Origin: JANSWP01 sp041941305
Lineage (GTDB): Bacteria > Bacteroidota > Bacteroidia > Chitinophagales > Saprospiraceae
Length of the DNA: 64,000 nt
NCBI GenBank assembly: GCA_041941305.1
Contig: JBGTQJ010000029.1
Location: forward strand, 1-64,000
Direction of reading: 5' to 3'
Part shown: piece after piece, positions 62,001-64,000 of the stretch
Layout: every line of letters begins with the position of its first letter
Position numbering within the stretch: position 1 is the stretch's first letter
Notes under the pieces: model-generated
What the model was told of the DNA's origin: nothing
The model's input: the letters and a program-made list of their open reading frames with translations, nothing else
Database searches by the model: none
Translations under genes and position numbers: made by a program

Positions 62001-64000
62001 TGGAGGTGGAATTGCCATTTTGAGTAAAAATCCGAATATAGTAGGTGTTACCAATATTCAGGTTGTCCTGATTAAAGCCATCATCCGAATTGTCACATTG
62101 AAGGCTGGTCAAACTGCCACAAGTGCCGCTATAAAGTTCCATACCGAGAGGGTTTGCATTGTTTTGAATATCAAAGCGATGTTTGACATGTGTGGCTTGA
62201 AAGGAAAACCAAACGTCTTTTGTATTTCCACTGCTGCAATCTGTCTCAGATTCTGTGGAGAAGTTAGTCGTTCCAGATGTCATAGTACCACAAACCATAT
62301 TGGCATTAACAGCAGCAGCAAATGCCCCAGCACATTCGTCATTCGAAGGGGGAACATTATTGGTTACAATGGTTGGTGGAGAAAGTGTAGCATATTTGCA
62401 AAATCCGTCAGCTTTGAGGTTGGCGATGTTGTGAATTTCGGAGAAGGTACCAATGGTCACATGGTCAATATACCAACGGCAAAGGTCCGAGAAAGGAGTA
62501 TTCGCTACTACACTAAAACGAAAAAGTGCATTTTGACCATTGAAATTACTCAAATCCACCACCGATTCGATATAGGTGCCTCCAGTGCCATTGAAGATTC
62601 CATCGCTATGGTTGCAGGCATTCCCTGGTGAGTTGTAAATTTCGTCATATCCCTTTTTGGTAAAATGGTTATCCAAAGTTTGCCATGTTCCCCCTCCGTC
62701 GGTGGATATTTCAACAAAAGCGCCATTGTAAACAAAGCTGAAAGAATTTAAGAACAGGTAATAATGTCGAAATTTCAATTCCATATTTGCTCCAATGGCA
62801 ACGGAATTTTTCATTTCCAGGCGAGCACAGGTCGACGAGAGATTGGAACTAATTCGAAAAGCATTGCCAGAGCTTTGATAATTTGCTGCAATCGCCCAGG
62901 GAAAGTCCTTATCCCAATTGCCTTCTCCATTTTCCATGTCATCTTCAAAAACGATGTTATGTGAGGGCAAACTATTACTGGTTTGAACCTGAAAACTGCG
63001 CGTCTCCATTGACCCCGAACTCAAGGAATTGATGGTAGGAAAAACAACAGTACCTCCCTGTAGACTGCCACCATTGCTTGCAGAGCCTGCTACATAAGTC
63101 GTATTGGCAGGGATGTCATCACTGAGGTCAATATTTTGGACAGTGCCATTGGTATTATTGGTCACCTTGAGCGTATAGGTAGTTATACTGCCTGGCTGTA
63201 CAAACCCAGGATTATCTTCCTTAGAAAAAGATAGGTTACAGGAGGTCGGCAAATCAAAAGCTGAAACCCCATCGAAGCGACTGTATCGACTCCCTTGATC
63301 AGCACTATCGCCTAGCCCTCGGCGCGCGAAAGCCTCCCAAATCAGACATTCATTCGCACCACCATTGATATTTTGGTCAGCCTGCAATATTGCATCCCGG
63401 GCATCAACAAAACCGGGATCGCAAGACTGTAATTTTAGCGCTTCCGTCACGATATCCAGGGCGATATTATTGCCACCTGTTCCGTTTATCAAATCCGGGT
63501 CGAAACCATGCGTGTCAATCAAAAACCAGGTCATATCCCAAAGCATGGCACACCACACAGCACCGACACCATGTGATCCGCCTTCAATTTTAATATCGTC
63601 ATAAGTGTGCGGATTGATATTCAAATCGGTCGAATAAGGAAAAGTCCGAATCCCTTCGGCATTATTTAAAGCCCAATTGGCATAGTAAATCGGATCAGAA
63701 CCCTTATCTCCCGATTTCATAGTAAACATAAGCGAATACCAATCGCTCCATCCTTCCCCCATTTGTTCGGCATTATCCAAACAATTGACATCGTTTGCCC
63801 CTCCGGTAAGTCGATTTGTTAATCCATGAACATACTCGTGAATAATAATGGAATTAGAATAGGCAATATCTCTACCGTTGCACAAATAGAGCTGCATAAA
63901 AGGATTGAGCCCTTCTTCCTGTGTGAGCATATTCGCATTACAGGTCCCCGCGAAATCCTGTACTTCTACGTTGACATAATCGCTGCCAGTACCTCCGTTT
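59080..64000 (-). CDS. M36 (fungalysin-like) metallopeptidase with seven repeated domains, T9SS substrate, N-terminus cut
   Basis: The frame stays open to base 64000, so the signal and propeptide lie outside. Zinc site: IIIHEYVHGLTNRLTGG (about 63840) with EQMGEGWSDWYSLMF supplying the third ligand, as in M36 proteases. Next come a DUF11-type domain (VQPGSITTYTLKVTNNTNGT), a MAM/choice-of-anchor-like domain (FEDDMENGEGNWDKDFPW) and seven roughly 128-residue repeats (about 59650-62350) starting NDECAGA/NDDCANA, with DVWFSFxAT, YxGTCxxLTSLxC and GNTYYIRVF motifs, similar to pre-peptidase C-terminal domains. It ends in a type A T9SS sorting domain (ISPNPTNDYLQLF). A large secreted protease, probably surface-associated. 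Confidence 0.92.
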   Translation of the reverse strand, partial: NGGTGSDYVNVEVQDFAGTCNANMLTQEEGLNPFMQLYLCNGRDIAYSNSIIIHEYVHGLTNRLTGGANDVNCLDNAEQMGEGWSDWYSLMFTMKSGDKGSDPIYYANWALNNAEGIRTFPYSTDLNINPHTYDDIKIEGGSHGVGAVWCAMLWDMTWFLIDTHGFDPDLINGTGGNNIALDIVTEALKLQSCDPGFVDARDAILQADQNINGGANECLIWEAFARRGLGDSADQGSRYSRFDGVSAFDLPTSCNLSFSKEDNPGFVQPGSITTYTLKVTNNTNGTVQNIDLSDDIPANTTYVAGSASNGGSLQGGTVVFPTINSLSSGSMETRSFQVQTSNSLPSHNIVFEDDMENGEGNWDKDFPWAIAANYQSSGNAFRISSNLSSTCARLEMKNSVAIGANMELKFRHYYLFLNSFSFVYNGAFVEISTDGGGTWQTLDNHFTKKGYDEIYNSPGNACNHSDGIFNGTGGTYIESVVDLSNFNGQNALFRFSVVANTPFSDLCRWYIDHVTIGTFSEIHNIANLKADGFCKYATLSPPTIVTNNVPPSNDECAGAFAAAVNANMVCGTMTSGTTNFSTESETDCSSGNTKDVWFSFQATHVKHRFDIQNNANPLGMELYSGTCGSLTSLQCDNSDDGFNQDNLNIGNTYYIRIFTQNGNSTSSFDLCIRSFPPPPANDECTGAVSLNVNIDGSCTLETSSTTLSATQSLPDCSGGNVEDVWFTFTALGTENTFEFSNLTAIYGNPNPLDLGFEVFSGDCNNLTSISCISSLANNQTILGFTPGNDYFIRVFTGGTGLHEEPLNFNICVKSSLPNDECVYAIVVVVNLDDNCANTTPATTINATQSETACNGTNSTDSWYQFTATSIIHEVSILNTVHTVGIEIYEGNCVGLISLGCNENGTIQYNNFTIGNTYFIRTYTPNGGTPTNFDLCVKSPVPTNDDCANAISATVNGDLNCGTTHNGTTWNATASSPIPGCAGGTVRDVWFSFSATANEHRITLSNTSSSTGIEVMSGSCGTLTSLDCQITTSLDLSNLTTSTTYYIRIFTLTSNSPTDFTLCIGTLPPPSNDDCSGALSLVVNGNGVCANTMAGTTSNATNSAEGCVTNNVRDVWFSFVATDTRHQIEILNIVGTINYELLEGDCNNLTVKDCPVLTTFFYNDFVIGNTYYIKVYSTGSNNPASFDVCVSTPPAPANNECATATVATVNADPNCTIVNSGTTLFAGQSSTSCFGSSVFDVWYIFNALDADVEIILSNTSAFFGLEVYDGSCNNLTSIGCDETFAQLTIMGLTVGNDYYIRVFSMDVGGTFDLCIREITPAPANDDCANLVTIAVNQNIGCAQTTSGTTIAATQSELGCFGEFTQDVWYDFTATHTDHYIDYLNVVGQNGGFVGLGFELYDGNCGLLNSLFCIDDVSFNNQTLTGLSVGTQYIVRSFTTDIGDAADFEICARLPGALPVEWVFFNAKRKDEDAVLLEWATAFESENAGFDIQKSQDLRDWENIGFVNGYAYSDTQKAYHFIDDQPFFGLNYYRLKQNDFAGKVRYSTIETVHYYENNASGKIQISPNPTNDYLQLFVPQNDSEKRVLKIEIWDNLGRQVKRLASQKSKTELNVSALTAGVYWIIVKSENSFFDTIRFVKL

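Noticed and set aside
1..64000. tRNA and rRNA genes
   Set aside because: No cloverleaf with TTCGA/TTCAA loop and acceptor stem or rRNA-like segment was noticed by eye.

Overview
The window looks like chromosome of a free-living Bacteroidota, most likely Saprospiria (the Lewinella / Haliscomenobacter neighbourhood). This rests on AT-rich DNA, the TAnnTTTG type of -7 promoter element, several large secreted proteins with type IX secretion (T9SS) C-terminal sorting domains, PorP/SprF-OmpA and CHU_C (gliding-type) proteins, and a topoisomerase I that carries C-terminal repeats instead of zinc fingers. No rRNA, tRNA, CRISPR array, complete insertion sequence or prophage was seen. Both window edges cut through large secreted proteins.

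Layout. 1-5.3 kb: end of an Ig-like adhesin, a tiny Cys/Lys-rich protein, topA. 5.3-8.8 kb: small membrane proteins, an LRR protein and a repeat-rich gap with a MITE-like element. 8.8-18 kb: secreted amidohydrolase with a SnoaL-like tail, LRR/metal-binding-repeat protein, a truncated hydrolase, GNAT, erythromycin-esterase homologue, BNR propeller protein. 18-22.4 kb: hldD, a 2TM protein, mtaB, acyl-CoA dehydrogenase. 22.5-35.5 kb: mainly + strand accessory genes (alkylsulfatase-like MBL enzyme, ABC exporter, DHFR-like, DUF1801, GNAT, CpeT-like, hydrolases, WD40, S41 peptidase, esterase-TPR). 36-38.3 kb: modABC molybdate importer. 38.3-42 kb: gene remnants, a perfect 33-bp hairpin and another BNR protein. 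42-46 kb: AraC regulator, DUF2911 protein, then a CarH-like B12 photoreceptor candidate beside an ECF-like sigma factor. 46.4-48.9 kb: MntR-like repressor with a palindromic operator, metal-binding protein and ATPase, but no permease gene. 48.9-53.7 kb: PorP/SprF-OmpA, CHU_C and repeat protein cluster. 54.4-64 kb: ICMT-like enzyme, M28-PDZ peptidase, lipoprotein, SnoaL-like protein, Crp/Fnr regulator, a frameshifted remnant and a giant M36 metallopeptidase with seven repeated domains.

The least explained feature is non-coding. At many gene ends there are inverted repeats whose arms are built from short reiterated words, each locus using its own vocabulary (for example AAATGTAAAAGTC, CAAGTTCAAG, CGGGGTGCGGGTT). 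The arms are complementary but the words occur in shuffled order. Two of these (5324-5544 and 41873-42034) share near-identical 19-bp ends and a similar G/C-rich centre, so they are copies of one element with divergent, independently re-palindromised interiors. In several cases the stop codon of the adjacent gene lies inside a repeat arm. Two further repeat families (a GAGCGTGTC-ended MITE and a CACGGCT hairpin family) are also present.

All functions were read by eye from translated motifs. No database search was run.
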